Origin: 20CM-2-55-15 sp963738025
GTDB taxonomy: Bacteria; Acidobacteriota; Terriglobia; 20CM-2-55-15
Assembly: GCA_963738025.1 (NCBI GenBank)
Contig: CAVTWA010000031.1
Location: 469,264 to 533,263, forward strand
Direction of reading: 5' to 3'
DNA: 64,000 nucleotides
Of the stretch, positions 7,396-17,000 are shown piece after piece; the first letter of the stretch is position 1; each line of letters starts with the position of its first letter. Under the pieces are notes generated by a model. That model did not search any database and was not told the origin of the DNA. It was given only the letters and a program-made list of their open reading frames with translations. Made by a program: the position numbers and the translations under genes.

Positions 7396-8488
7396 AACAG
7401 CGGAAGCCCGGCAACGGCTTTGCCAATGAAGTCATAGAGGATTTCTGTCGTTGGCGCCATGATCGACGCAGCGCGGGCATCCCTGAAATTACGCTCGACA
7501 GTCAACTGACGGCCGAATGCGGCTCCGCCGCAGGCACGCATGGCTTCGTCGGTGACCTGGATGGCATTTTCAGCGGCAAGAGCCTTTGCGCCGAGTACGC
7601 CTAAGATGGCGTCCGGGGCTTGTATCTCGATTTTGCTCAGCGTTTGATCCAGGTATGCCTGGCTGGAATCGATGGCGAGTTTCATTCGGGCGAGGCGAGC
7701 GCGAATTTCAGGCACGGCTGCAGCAAGGCTTTGGCCCATGTGTTCCAGCCGCGCCGAAGTCACGTGCTGGACAGCGCTTCCAAATGCAGCCTCGGCAATT
7801 CCGATCGAAACGGCGGCGCTGCCGATCTGAAACCAGGGCAAAACGATTTCGAGCATCGCCTTGAAGCCGCCGCCTTCGTCGGTGAGGCGGTCGCTGTCTT
7901 CGACCTTGCACTTGAATTTCATTGGAGCACTGGAATTACCTCGCAATCCCAGTCCCTTCCACTCTCCGGAGGTGTCGACTCCGCTCGTCCCGCTCTTCAC
8001 CAGATACAGCGTGGATTCCGTCGCAGCACTGCCGCCAACGGAGCCGCTGGACACAACGTAATAGTCGGCTCGTCCGGCACTCGTCACGAAAGACTTATCG
8101 GCATCCAGGAGGATGCCGTTTCCGTTTTGTCGTGCGCGGCTGACCGGCGCCCAGAAATGGCTGCGGCTGCCTTTCTCGCTGAATGCCAGAGTCGTCAGTG
8201 CATTTTCGGATGCAATTGCCCGGCCAACTCCCGGCTCGGACCGGCTTCGATGACTTTCGCGGCAGAAACATGCATCAGGTAAATCATCGCGCTGGAGGTG
8301 CAAGCCTGCGCAAAGAGCCGCGTCCTGTCGGCAAATTCACGCATCCCGAGATCGCGGGTAGACAAGAACCCGGCGTTCGAAATGGCCTGCATCGAAGCTT
8401 CAGGCCATTTTGCTTCGCCGTCTACCTGCGGAGCGTTTTCTTTCAGAACCGCACATACGGATTCGATGGATGAATTGATCATAAGCAC
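7392..8488 (-). CDS. Acyl-CoA dehydrogenase-like flavoprotein, split by a frameshift
   Basis: Two frames together give about 365 residues. The first (8488 to about 8215) has MINSSIESVCAVLKENAPQVD and STRDLGMREFADRTRLFAQACTSSAMIYLMH, the N-terminal helical domain. The second (about 8225 to 7392) continues with AIASENALTTLAFSEKGSRSHFW, the middle beta domain and the C-terminal MRACGGAAFGRQLTVERNFRDARAASIMAPTTEIL, a standard acyl-CoA dehydrogenase ending. A single-base indel near 8213-8225 separates them. The short dehydrogenase with an early SEKGSRSHFW segment resembles the DszC/flavin-dependent monooxygenase side of the superfamily. It lies 15 bp after the hydroxyacid dehydrogenase gene and overlaps the PhnD-like gene. 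FAD use is expected; the substrate is unknown. Confidence 0.75.
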
Positions 8489-8503
8489 TCGATTCTACAT
8501 TGA

Positions 8504-9489
8504 TCAGTACCCGGTCTTGCAATCGACCTGGTTCATTAATGACTCGCCTCGTTGAAAGCGGCGCAGATTCTCGCTGAATAGTTCCACGACGTCATCCCAG
8601 TGATCGGGGCGAACGCCCGAGGAATGTGGCGAAATGATGACATTGGGCAGCGTCCACAGCGGACTCGACGGAGGAAGCGGTTCGCGTTCGAACACATCCA
8701 ATACAGCTCCGCCGAGTTGGCCGCTTTCGAGCGCCGCCAGGAGAGCAGGCTCGTCGACGATTTTGCCTCTGGCGACATTGATAATGATGGCTCCCCTATT
8801 CAAAAGCGCAAGATGTTCGGCGCGAATCATCCGGTCCGTTTCGGGTATAAAAGGAGCCGAGATGACCAGCACGTCGGATCCTTGCAGCGCCTCATCCAGC
8901 TCATTTGTGCCCGCCATGCGCTCGACAAACGGCGGAACAGGTTGATCCAGGCGACGCCGTATCCCGGTGACACGCATACCGAATGCATGCGCGCGTCGTG
9001 CGACTTCGAACCCCGTCGTACCGAAACCGAGGATCGTCATTTTGCGATTTTTTAAACTCCACGGCCAGACGTCGCGCGCGAGTTCATTCTGTATCCAACG
9101 GCGTTCACGTTGCGCCTCGAGCATTAAGTTGAAGCGCCGGGACAGCAGGAGCAAACCGCCAATGACGTGCTCTGCCATCGCCGCAGCCTGAATGCCGCGG
9201 GAATTCGTTACGAAAATGCCGCGACTCCCCAATTGCCTGAGAGGAAGAATGCCGACGGCGGCAGCCGTCGAATGGACCCATCGCAACCGCGATGCCTTCT
9301 CAACCATGGCGGAAGACAGGCGTGATGCTAGAGCAATATCTGCTGTCTCGATCGCCGTCGCAGCATCCGCGTCCGATCGCGCATGGGTGAAGGCGATCTC
9401 GGAAAACGCTCGCGCAACCGCGTGATTTGAGACCCGGGAACCTGCCAGAATGCAACAGGCCAGACTGTAAAAATAAGGACGTTTGTCAC
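8504..9489 (-). CDS. D-2-hydroxyacid dehydrogenase, frameshift near the N terminus
   Basis: The main frame contains the NAD-binding fold (MTILGFGTTGFEVARRAHAFGM, GxGxxG variant), NVARGKIVDEPALLAALESGQLGGAVLDVFEREPLP with the catalytic Arg and Glu, and NVIISPHSSG with the catalytic His. The N-terminal catalytic lobe continues upstream of the first in-frame ATG at 9307 (AFTHARSDADAATAIETADIAL) with no start, while another frame reads VTNVLIFTVWPVAFWQVP then TRLRERFP. The two join as LRERFP-EIAFTHA if one base is missing near 9400. I therefore place the start at the GTG at 9489. It reduces 2-oxo acids to D-2-hydroxy acids with NAD(P)H. Its start codon is only 13 bp from that of clpS on the other strand. 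Confidence 0.85.
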
Positions 9490-9502
9490 GCTGAGTAAAA
9501 TA

Positions 9503-9829
9503 ATGGAAATGGCAGGCACTACGCTAGACACCGATGTTGAGAAAACAACCAAAGAGACGCTCAGCAAGCAGTATCACGTCATCATCCTGAACGATGACGA
9601 GCACACCTTCGACTATGTGATCGAAATGCTGCAGGCCGTGTTCAACCTGCCTTACGCGACTGCCTTCGCGCGCACGGTGGAAGCCGATGCGACAGGCAGC
9701 AGCATCGTTTTAACGACCAGTCTCGAGGAGGCCGAGAGCAAACGCGATCAAGTGCACGCTTACGGCCCCGACTGGCGGTTACCGCACAGTCGCGGCTCCG
9801 TGGCCGCATTGGTCGAGCCCGCCGCGTGA
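9503..9829 (+). CDS. clpS: ATP-dependent Clp protease adaptor protein ClpS
   Basis: 108 residues. It has the ClpS core: YHVIILNDDEHTFDYVIEMLQAVF (residues about 25-48), the NDDxHTF stretch that forms the N-degron pocket, then AxxxAxxVEADATGSSIVLTT and EEAESKRDQVHAYG. ClpS hands proteins with destabilising N-terminal residues to ClpAP. The family length is about 100 residues, so this is complete. No clpA is next to it. Two ATGs (9503 and 9509) are possible. Its 3' end runs into a large perfect inverted repeat at 9828-9926, likely its terminator. Confidence 0.93.
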   Translation: MEMAGTTLDTDVEKTTKETLSKQYHVIILNDDEHTFDYVIEMLQAVFNLPYATAFARTVEADATGSSIVLTTSLEEAESKRDQVHAYGPDWRLPHSRGSVAALVEPAA

Positions 9830-9926
9830 AGGTAATTCGGGGACGGTTGCCTAAATCGCCTAATTCGATTCAAGAACCAGTGTTTCTGAATTAAGCGATT
9901 TAGGCAACCGTCCCCGAATTACCTTC
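9828..9926. repeat. Perfect 32-bp inverted repeat after clpS
   Basis: Arms at 9828-9859 and 9895-9926 are perfect complements, beginning GAAGGTAATTCGGGGACGG. After one mismatch, TAATTC/GAATTA extends the stem to 39 bp; the loop is 9867-9887. The first arm contains the clpS stop codon. It can stop transcription from both sides. The size and perfection are more like a REP or MITE sequence than an ordinary terminator. Confidence 0.9.
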
Positions 9927-10022
9927 TTGCCTCGTTCCCCTTCAAACACGTGACTTTTTGACCGGAATGAAGGAGTATTTGGGGAACGATCCGTACCATA
10001 TGGCTGATTTAGGAGGTCTCTC

Positions 10023-10430
10023 ATGAGGAAGACTACTCTGGCGATTGTTCTTCTGAGTTTTGTGGCAACCGCCGCCGCTCCGGCTTTTGCGCATCATTCC
10101 TTTGCCGCACAATACGATTCCAACAAACCCGTCACCTTGAAAGGCGCCGTGACCAAAGTCGAGTGGCAGAATCCACACACGTATTTCTACATCGACGTGA
10201 AAGACGATAAAACCGGCCGCATCAGCAACTGGGCCTGCGAGATGGGTGCGCCCGCGGTGATCACGCGCAGCGGCTGGACGCGAAACACCTTGAAGATTGG
10301 TGATGAGGTTATCGTCGAAGGCAGTCTTGCCAAGGACGGGACCAATCTGACCAATGCGCGCCGGGTTAAATTGGCCTCGACAGGCCAGATACTGGGCGCA
10401 GGTTCCAGCGGTGGAGACTATCAACAATGA
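10023..10430 (+). CDS. DUF6152 family secreted protein
   Basis: 135 residues. A signal peptide (MRKTTLAIVLLSFVATAAAP, cleaved after AFA) is followed by HHSFAAQYDSNKPVTLKGAVTKVEWQNPHTYFYIDV, the DUF6152 signature, and by an OB-like strand set ending IVEGSLAKDGTNLTNARRVKL. The mature protein starts with two His that could bind metal. A strong GGAGG lies 8 bases before the ATG. Its stop overlaps the next gene's ATG by 4 bases, so the two are coupled. The family is common in Acidobacteriota and Proteobacteria and has no assigned function. Confidence 0.85.
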   Translation: MRKTTLAIVLLSFVATAAAPAFAHHSFAAQYDSNKPVTLKGAVTKVEWQNPHTYFYIDVKDDKTGRISNWACEMGAPAVITRSGWTRNTLKIGDEVIVEGSLAKDGTNLTNARRVKLASTGQILGAGSSGGDYQQ

Positions 10431-10834
10431 AGCTTCGTGCGTACATAGCCATTTGTTTTCTGGCGTGCTTCGCACTGTCAGCTCCGGCGTTTGCTCAGGA
10501 AGGCCATCCCTTAGTGGGCACATGGCATGGATCGTGGGGACCCGACGACAAAACTCGCAACGACGTGACGCTCGTCATCACTTTCACGGGCAAAGGCCAG
10601 GTCATCTCGGGCGTGGTGAATCCCGGCTCGAATTCAGCCCCTATTCAGAAGGCGACCCTCGATCCGGCAAATTGGGCCGTCCATTTCGAAGCGGACGCGA
10701 AGGATAGCGGAGGAAAGCCGATTCACTATGTCGTGGACGGCAAAATCGAAGATATCGGATCGGTTCACCGCACCATTGTCGGCACCTGGACAACGGGCAA
10801 CGCCCGGAATAACTTCAAAGTCACACGAGATTAG
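10427..10834 (+). CDS. Secreted hypothetical protein
   Basis: 135 residues with a signal peptide (MKLRAYIAICFLACFALSAP, cleaved near AFAQ). The mature part starts HPLVGTWHGSWGPDDKTRNDVTLVITFTGKGQVISGVVNPGS and ends VGTWTTGNARNNFKVTRD, an eight-strand beta pattern with repeated GTW turns like a small lipocalin-type barrel. It overlaps the DUF6152 gene by 4 bases and precedes a third secreted gene by 19 bp. Probably periplasmic; function unknown. Confidence 0.7.
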   Translation: MKLRAYIAICFLACFALSAPAFAQEGHPLVGTWHGSWGPDDKTRNDVTLVITFTGKGQVISGVVNPGSNSAPIQKATLDPANWAVHFEADAKDSGGKPIHYVVDGKIEDIGSVHRTIVGTWTTGNARNNFKVTRD

Positions 10835-10853
10835 CGCTCTTGAAGAGGTTTGT

Positions 10854-11708
10854 ATGAAACGCTCTGTCAGTCTGGCTGCATTCGTATTACTGCTGGTCTC
10901 GACCCTGGGATATTCGCAGGCGCCGGAAACGACCGGTCAGCGGGGGCGGGGCGGTCAGCGTGGACAGCGAGGCCAGCGCGGTCAGCAACAGCCATCGCAA
11001 CCGGCGGCGCCAACGCCGCACTTCAAAGACGGTACGATCAATTTAAGCGCGGCTCCTGGAGAGAAGGGGTTCTGGAACGTGGGTACAACTTCGGTCTATG
11101 GCCGTGGTCTACCAGGTAACCTGACGGTCGAGCAGATTCCATTTCAGCCGTGGGCCAAGGCGCTTTTCCAATACCGGCAGGCGACAAATACGAAAGATGA
11201 TCCTCACGCCCGATGTGTGCCGGACGGCGGCATCCATTTCTGGCAGCTGACGAACGGAGTGGAGATCATCCAGCAGCCCGAATTGAACCGTATCATTATG
11301 ATTGCCGGTCACAATCACGTATGGAAGGTTGTCCATATGGAACCGGGCCGCGTGCATCCTTCTCCCGACGTCATCACCTATGGTTACCTCGGCGATGCGA
11401 TCGGTCACTGGGAAAGCGATACCCTCGTTATCGATACCGTGGGTTTCAATGAAAAATTCTGGTTCCAGCGCGGCGGCCTTCCCCACACATCCGAGATGCA
11501 TCTCATCGAACGCCTCACTCGCGTCGATCATGACACCCTCAAGTACGAAGCCACTCTCGACGACCCGGGCGCTTATACGAAGCCGTGGGGCGGCGGCTCT
11601 CTGATCCATTGGCAGACGACGAGTTACGACGGATCGCCGGGCGGAGAAATCGACGAGTACTACTGTATGGATAACGAGAGAGATTCCCAACATTTCGCCA
11701 GCAGATAG
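10854..11708 (+). CDS. Secreted hypothetical protein with RGQ-rich linker
   Basis: 284 residues from the ATG at 10854 (AAGAGG upstream); the open frame extends further but lacks a signal there. The signal peptide MKRSVSLAAFVLLLVSTLGYSQ is followed by a low-complexity linker of RGQRGQ units rich in Arg, Gly, Gln and Pro. The folded part (from about residue 60) has PWAKALFQYRQATNTKDDPHARCVPDGG, HNHVWKVVHMEPGRVHP and ESDTLVIDTVGFNEKFWFQRGGLPHTSEMHLIERLTRVDHDTLKYEATLDDPGAYTKPW. This family is frequent in Acidobacteriota next to DUF6152 genes but has no known activity. The three genes 10023-11708 form a likely operon closed by a terminator. Confidence 0.75.
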   Translation: MKRSVSLAAFVLLLVSTLGYSQAPETTGQRGRGGQRGQRGQRGQQQPSQPAAPTPHFKDGTINLSAAPGEKGFWNVGTTSVYGRGLPGNLTVEQIPFQPWAKALFQYRQATNTKDDPHARCVPDGGIHFWQLTNGVEIIQQPELNRIIMIAGHNHVWKVVHMEPGRVHPSPDVITYGYLGDAIGHWESDTLVIDTVGFNEKFWFQRGGLPHTSEMHLIERLTRVDHDTLKYEATLDDPGAYTKPWGGGSLIHWQTTSYDGSPGGEIDEYYCMDNERDSQHFASR

Positions 11709-11727
11709 ATCGACAGAGTCGCGGAAA

Positions 11728-11768
11728 AAACCACAAGAAGTACAAAAGACACTCGCATCTTGTGGTTT
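11728..11768. terminator. Hairpin after the DUF6152 operon
   Basis: AAACCACAAGA (11728-11738) pairs with TCTTGTGGTTT (11758-11768) around a 19-base loop, 20 bp past the stop codon. The T-rich side follows for + strand transcription. Between here and 11986 there is no gene; only a GCGCGGTTACAGATCGCGC palindrome near 11818 is seen. Confidence 0.65.
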
Positions 11769-11986
11769 CTTCCCTGATCCGGACCTGAACATGCTCAGGT
11801 CCGAATCGGGAAACGACGCGCGGTTACAGATCGCGCCTCGAGTTGGGAGCATCAACATTAACTGAATTTAATGTTGGGCTAATTTCCCCATAATGATACT
11901 GAAGTCCAATGTGGACGAAAATGCTTTAAGGGCCCTGGCCGTCGCCGTGTCTCTATTGCAGCGGCTTCTCGCCCCGCAGGAGGTTC

Positions 11987-12712
11987 GTGATGAGAGGTAA
12001 ACGCCTTCCACTTCTTTCAATATTCACAGTCGCCGCTGTAGTCACCGCCGCGATTCCGAGTTATTCACAAGTTCAGCCCGCGCAGACGCGGATACCGCAG
12101 CAGGTCGCCATCAATGGACAGACCGTCAATGCGGTTTCGGTCGTCGCCGAAGGCGGCGGCGCGCAGACGTACCGCTGTCTGAACCCTCAGCAGTATGTAA
12201 GCCTTGACGGTGCATCTCAAGGTTGGGCGTGCTATGACCAGGCCTCAGGCGTGTGGTTGCTGAATGCACTGCCGCCGGCGCAAGCGCAGGCCCCACCGGT
12301 ACAACCTCAGGTGCAGACGGCGCCTCCGGTGCAGCAGCCGCAAGTTCAGCGTGCGCCTCTTCCACAGTACCAGTACCCTGCTCCGCTGCCGCAAACGACG
12401 CGACCGGCGGTCGTGTATCCGCAACAGCCGACCGTGGTCTATCAACAACCACCTGTTGTCGTTTATCAGCAACCGCCGACGGTTGTTTATCAGCAGCCAC
12501 CGGTCGTCTATCAATCCGCACCCACGGTCGTTTATACGACTCCGGTTTATCCGGTAAGTCCGGTCGTCGTCGCGCCAGCTTACCCATCATCGGTGATATT
12601 GGGAGCGGCTGCGATCAATGCTGCCGGACGAATCATTTCCGCGGCAGTTTACGGTCATCCCCGATACGCATATGTGACGCCGTATTACGGGGGCCGCGTT
12701 TGGCGCCGTTAG
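11987..12712 (+). CDS. Secreted Pro/Gln/Val-rich repeat protein
   Basis: 241 residues with a basic start and hydrophobic signal (MMRGKRLPLLSIFTVAAVVTAAIP, then SYSQ). A small globular part (about residues 30-90, with two Cys in YRCLNPQQ and WACYDQASG) precedes a long low-complexity stretch of VVYQQPPT units (about residues 130-190). The end is hydrophobic (VVVAPAYPSSVILGAAAINAAGRIISAAVYG) and basic. The repeat suggests an extended, surface- or cell-wall-associated region. GGAGG lies 6 bases before the ATG. It precedes a DUF3300 gene with which it may be co-expressed. Function unknown. Confidence 0.7.
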   Translation: MMRGKRLPLLSIFTVAAVVTAAIPSYSQVQPAQTRIPQQVAINGQTVNAVSVVAEGGGAQTYRCLNPQQYVSLDGASQGWACYDQASGVWLLNALPPAQAQAPPVQPQVQTAPPVQQPQVQRAPLPQYQYPAPLPQTTRPAVVYPQQPTVVYQQPPVVVYQQPPTVVYQQPPVVYQSAPTVVYTTPVYPVSPVVVAPAYPSSVILGAAAINAAGRIISAAVYGHPRYAYVTPYYGGRVWRR

Positions 12713-12768
12713 TTTTTGATTGTTTGAGTGTCCGTGTTTCTGGGTTTGGATTTAAATAGGAGGTCCGG

Positions 12769-13833
12769 ATGATATCGGCAGCTTTGTTTGCGCTTCTGTT
12801 AACGGCGGGGCCGCAGGAGTTGATGGTGCCGGAAGGAACCATTTTACCCGTCGTGCTGAATGAGACCCTCAATACCAAAAAAGTTCAGGATAACGATCCG
12901 ATTTTGTTAACACTTGGCGATGACGTACGCGCCGCTGGTCATCGCGGGCCGGTTCTCATTCCGCGAGGGTCCAACGTCGTCGGACGCATCGTCAAATCCC
13001 AGCGGGCCGGTCACTTCATCGGTCGTTCCCAACTCGACATCCGGGTTCAGGAAATCGCGACTCCTTCAGGAACCGTATATGACCTGACGGCCAAGATTGT
13101 CGACCTTGGGAAAGCAAAGGGAGAGAAGGGCGAAGTCAATGCGGACGGCGTCATCAAAGGACCGGTGCACCGCGGGCGCGACACGTTCTTTCTCTTGTTT
13201 CCCCCGACAACGCTATTCCAGTTGTTGGCTACCCCAAAGCGTGGACCGGATGTCGTCATACCCGTTGAAACCCGGGTCTTTGTGAAACTGATGACTCCGA
13301 TTTATGTGGAAACGCAGACCGCCGCAGTGACGCCTCCGGCCCGGCCGGCAATTCCCTTGACGCAAGTCGTTCCCGTTCCGCAGTTTGCTCCGCAATTGCC
13401 GCAGGCGCTCGCGCCGCAGTACGTGCCGTCGCAGTTTTCGCCGCAGCAGGTCGGGGCAATTTCTCCGGGGAATCTCGATATTCTGGTTTCTCCGGTCGCT
13501 CTTTACCCGGACGCTGTGCTTCGCGACCTTTTGATAGCGGCCACCCATCCACCGGATGTCATCCAGGCGAACGCCTGGGTACATCAGTTCCGTGATGGCT
13601 TCGGAAGTCTTCCGCCCATCGGATACAACCCCAGTTGGGATCCGAGCGTGAAAGCCATGACGGCATACCCCGATCTGCTGATGCGTTTGAGCTCGGACAT
13701 CGATTGGACCGCGAGACTCGGTGCCGCATACAGCGCGCAACCGGCCGAGGTCATCGGCGCCGTACAGCGTATCCGCACCCAGGCACACACACTGCGTCCG
13801 GCCACCGCATCCGTAGCCCCCGTCCGATTCTAG
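12769..13833 (+). CDS. DUF3300 domain protein with N-terminal beta-rich domain
   Basis: 354 residues. After a short hydrophobic start comes a beta-rich part (residues about 18-180: LMVPEGTILPVVLNETLNTKKVQDNDPILLTLGDDV) like the sheet domain of VirB10/TrbI-type proteins. A Pro/Gln linker (about 195-235) leads to DUF3300: LDILVSPVALYPDAVLRDLLIAATHPPDVIQANAWV and WDPSVKAMTAYPDLLMRLSSDIDWTARLGAAYSAQPAEVIGAVQRIR. DUF3300 proteins are secreted and of unknown function. GGAGG lies 6 bases before the ATG. A strong palindrome at 13841 follows the stop. Confidence 0.8.
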   Translation: MISAALFALLLTAGPQELMVPEGTILPVVLNETLNTKKVQDNDPILLTLGDDVRAAGHRGPVLIPRGSNVVGRIVKSQRAGHFIGRSQLDIRVQEIATPSGTVYDLTAKIVDLGKAKGEKGEVNADGVIKGPVHRGRDTFFLLFPPTTLFQLLATPKRGPDVVIPVETRVFVKLMTPIYVETQTAAVTPPARPAIPLTQVVPVPQFAPQLPQALAPQYVPSQFSPQQVGAISPGNLDILVSPVALYPDAVLRDLLIAATHPPDVIQANAWVHQFRDGFGSLPPIGYNPSWDPSVKAMTAYPDLLMRLSSDIDWTARLGAAYSAQPAEVIGAVQRIRTQAHTLRPATASVAPVRF

Positions 13834-13840
13834 CCTGTTG

Positions 13841-13865
13841 CCGGGGCGGTCTATGACCGCCCCGG
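13841..13865. terminator. Perfect palindrome with T-rich tail
   Basis: CCGGGGCGGTC, TAT, GACCGCCCCGG: an 11-bp perfect stem with a 3-base loop, followed by TTTCTCTTTAC. It lies 8 bp past the DUF3300 stop and belongs to the dispersed GCGGTC palindrome family, here apparently serving as terminator. Confidence 0.8.
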
Positions 13866-13906
13866 TTTCTCTTTACTTCCAGATTCCGAAGCGGTCATAC
13901 GAGGTG

Positions 13907-13998
13907 TGAATAAATAGGCCCGAAGGGCCGTCAGAACCTAGCCCCAGCCGCAGGCTGGGGCTAGGCTATATTCTTATGCGCCTCCGGCGCTCATAGCC
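13907..13998. repeat. Dispersed composite palindrome block, copy A
   Basis: Three hairpins in a row: AGGCCCGAAGGGCC, AGCCCCAGCCGCAGGCTGGGGCT and GCGCCTCCGGCGC. The same succession (GGCCCTCCGGG, CCGGCCGCAGGCCGG, GCGCCGGAGGCG) appears at 20040-20101 and, in reverse order, at 53690-53875. All copies are between genes. Confidence 0.75.
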
Positions 13999-14011
13999 CG
14001 CCCAACCGCGT

Positions 14012-17000
14012 TTACGCTTCCGCCGGCACGGGATGGTGCGGCAGCGTCGGGTCTTTGCCTTCGAAGAGAATGTACACGACCGGCAGAACGAACAAGGTCA
14101 GCAGCGTGGCCGAGATCAGACCGCCGATGATGACAACCGCGAGTGGCTTCTGCGTCTCCGAACCGATGCCATGCGACAACGCCATCGGCAGCAGTCCTAA
14201 CATTGCCAGCGTCCCGGTCATCAGTACCGTTCTCAACCGGACGAGGGCGCCGTTCAGCACCGCATCGAACGTTTTCATGCCTTCGTCTCGAAGCTGATTG
14301 AAGTAACTGACCATGACGACGCCGTTGAGAACGGCCTGTCCAAATAGCGCGATGAAGCCGATGGCTGCGGATACGCTCAGGTTAATTCCCGTCAGCCTCA
14401 ACGCAAAGATGCCGCCTATCAAGGCGAACGGAACATTCATCAGGATAAGCGCGGCATTTTTTGCCGAACCGAACGCATTGAAAAGCAGGGCAAAAATCAG
14501 CAGCACACTGACCGGAACGATCAAGGCCAGCCGCTTCATCGCACGCTGCTGGTTTTCGAATTCACCGCCCCAGGTAATGTAATAACCCGCAGGCAATTTG
14601 ATTTCGCTTGCGACGCGCTCCTGCATCTCCGCCACCAGACTGCCCATGTCGCGATTCTGAATAAAGACGCCGATGGCCATGACCCGGGTGCCGAATTCAC
14701 GGCTGATGTTCATGCTGCCTTCTTTGACCGAAACGGTCGCCAGCGCATCGAGCGGAATACGCGCCCCGTCGGGCGTGTCGACCAGAATCCGCTTGATTCC
14801 GTCGATGCCGCGCTCATCTTCTTTCAGCCGGACCGCAACACCGAAGCGTCGTTCGCCTTCCCACACTTCAGTGGCTTCTTTACCGCCAAGCGCTGTCTCG
14901 ATCACATCCTGAATATCCGCCACATTCAACCCGTAGCGTGCGCACTTTGCCCGGTCGACCTCGATCTGGAGCTGCGGAACCTGACCGGCGCGGTCGATAT
15001 AGGCGCGTCCGACGCCACGGATGTGCGCGACCGTCTTGAGGACCTTTTCGGTCTGCGCACGCAGTTCATCGCCGTTAGCCCCGAATACTTTGATGACAAT
15101 CTGACCGTCGATTTGCGAGATGCTTTCAAGCACGTTATCGCGTATAGGCTGCGAGAAAGACGATTCGACCCCAGGCAAAACGGTCAGTTTTTGTGAAAAA
15201 TCGTCGATCAGTTTTTCCCGCGTCAGCCCTTTGGGCCAGTCCGATGGCGGTTTCAGGTCGACAAAGAATTCAGCCATGTTGATCGGCTTTGGATCGGTCC
15301 CGTCTTCCGGACGGCCTGCTTTGGACGTAACCGTCCGCACAACATCGGAATTACCAAGTATGTCGCGGACCTTCGCTGCGAGGCGCCGTGTCTCGTTCAT
15401 GGAGATGCCGGGGGGGAAATTGATGTTGACCCACATTGTTCCCTCGTTCAGCTCCGGCAGGAATTCGCTACCAAGGCCCGAGAGCACCCAGATGCTTGCG
15501 CTCAGCAGCAAGACGGCCATGAATACAACCATTGCGCGGTTGTCGAGGGCCCAGGTCAGAGAAGGACGATAAATGCGCTTGAACAAGCGAACGACAGCAT
15601 TCTCTTTCTCGGAGATGCCGCTTCGCAAAAAGAAGTAACAAAGCAAGGGCACCAGCGAGAGCGAGAACAACAACGACCCGATAAGCGCCGACGTTACGGT
15701 CCACGCCATTGGCGCAAAGATCCGCCCCTCATGACGCTGGAGCGTGAAGATCGGTATGTGGGCCGTGATGATGATCAGCATCGAGAAAAAGGTCGGCCTC
15801 CCGACTTCGGTGGTCGCATTGAGAACGACCTGCTTCAAGGCGCGCAGGTCGCGCTTGAAGTCCGGCTGATGGCTCGAGTGCTCCGCGAGTTTTCGAAAGA
15901 TATTTTCGACAACGATGACGGCGCCGTCGACGATGATGCCAAAATCCATCGCTCCCAACGAAAGCAGATTGGCAGGAATGCCGCGCAGCGTGAGTCCGGT
16001 AAAGGTGGCCAGCAGCGACAATGGAATCATCAGCGCCACTATCAATGCGGCGCGCAGGCTTCCCAGGAAGACGAGAAGCACTCCGGTCACGAGAATGGCG
16101 CCTTCGAGGAGATTCCTGAAAACAGTGTGTAGTGTCGTATCGATCAGCCAGGTGCGGTCGTAGATCGGCACCAGTTCGACGCCTCTGGGAAGAACACTGG
16201 AGTTCAGGGTCTCGATCTTTGCCTTCAGATCTCCCAAGACGATGGACGGATTTTCGCCCTTCCGCATCAGCACCAGTCCGGTAACCACATCGTCTTCTTT
16301 GTCCTGCCCCGTGAGACCCTGGCGCGGTACGCCGCCCGTCTCGATGGTGGTGATGTCATGGATCAGAACCGGCGTTCCTCCATGCTGGGCGACGACGATA
16401 TTGCCGATGTCTTCCGAAGACTTCAACATGCCGATGCCGCGAATCAGGTACTGCTGCTCGCCTTTATCGACATATCCACCACCGGCGTTGGAGCTGCCGC
16501 GGCCCAGCGCCGTGAACAGTTGTTGCAGGGTGACGCCGTAAGCCTTCATCCGGGCGAGATCCGGCTCGACCTGATATTGTTTGATGTAACCGCCATAGGT
16601 CACAATGTCGGCAACGCCGGGTACCGTCTTGAGCTGCCGTGCCACCGTCCAGTCTTGAATGGTTCGCAACTCTGTGGGCGACGTGTCGCCCTGCAAGCGG
16701 TATCTGTAGATTTCCCCGATCGGTGTGGCCAACGGACCGAGATCGGGCGAAACCCCGGGCGGAAGGTCCACGTCCCGCAGCCGCTCGAGGACCTGCTGAC
16801 GGGAAAAGTAAGCATCGACAGCGTCGTCAAAAGTTACGGCGATGAACGACAAACCGAATTGCGTATGCGAGAACAGTCGGACGGAATGAGGAATTCCACT
16901 CAGGCCGATTTCGACCGGGATCGTGACCTGTTTTTCGACTTCTTCAGCGGCACGGCCTGGGAATAGAGTGATCACCTGGACCTGAGTGTCCGTCACATCA

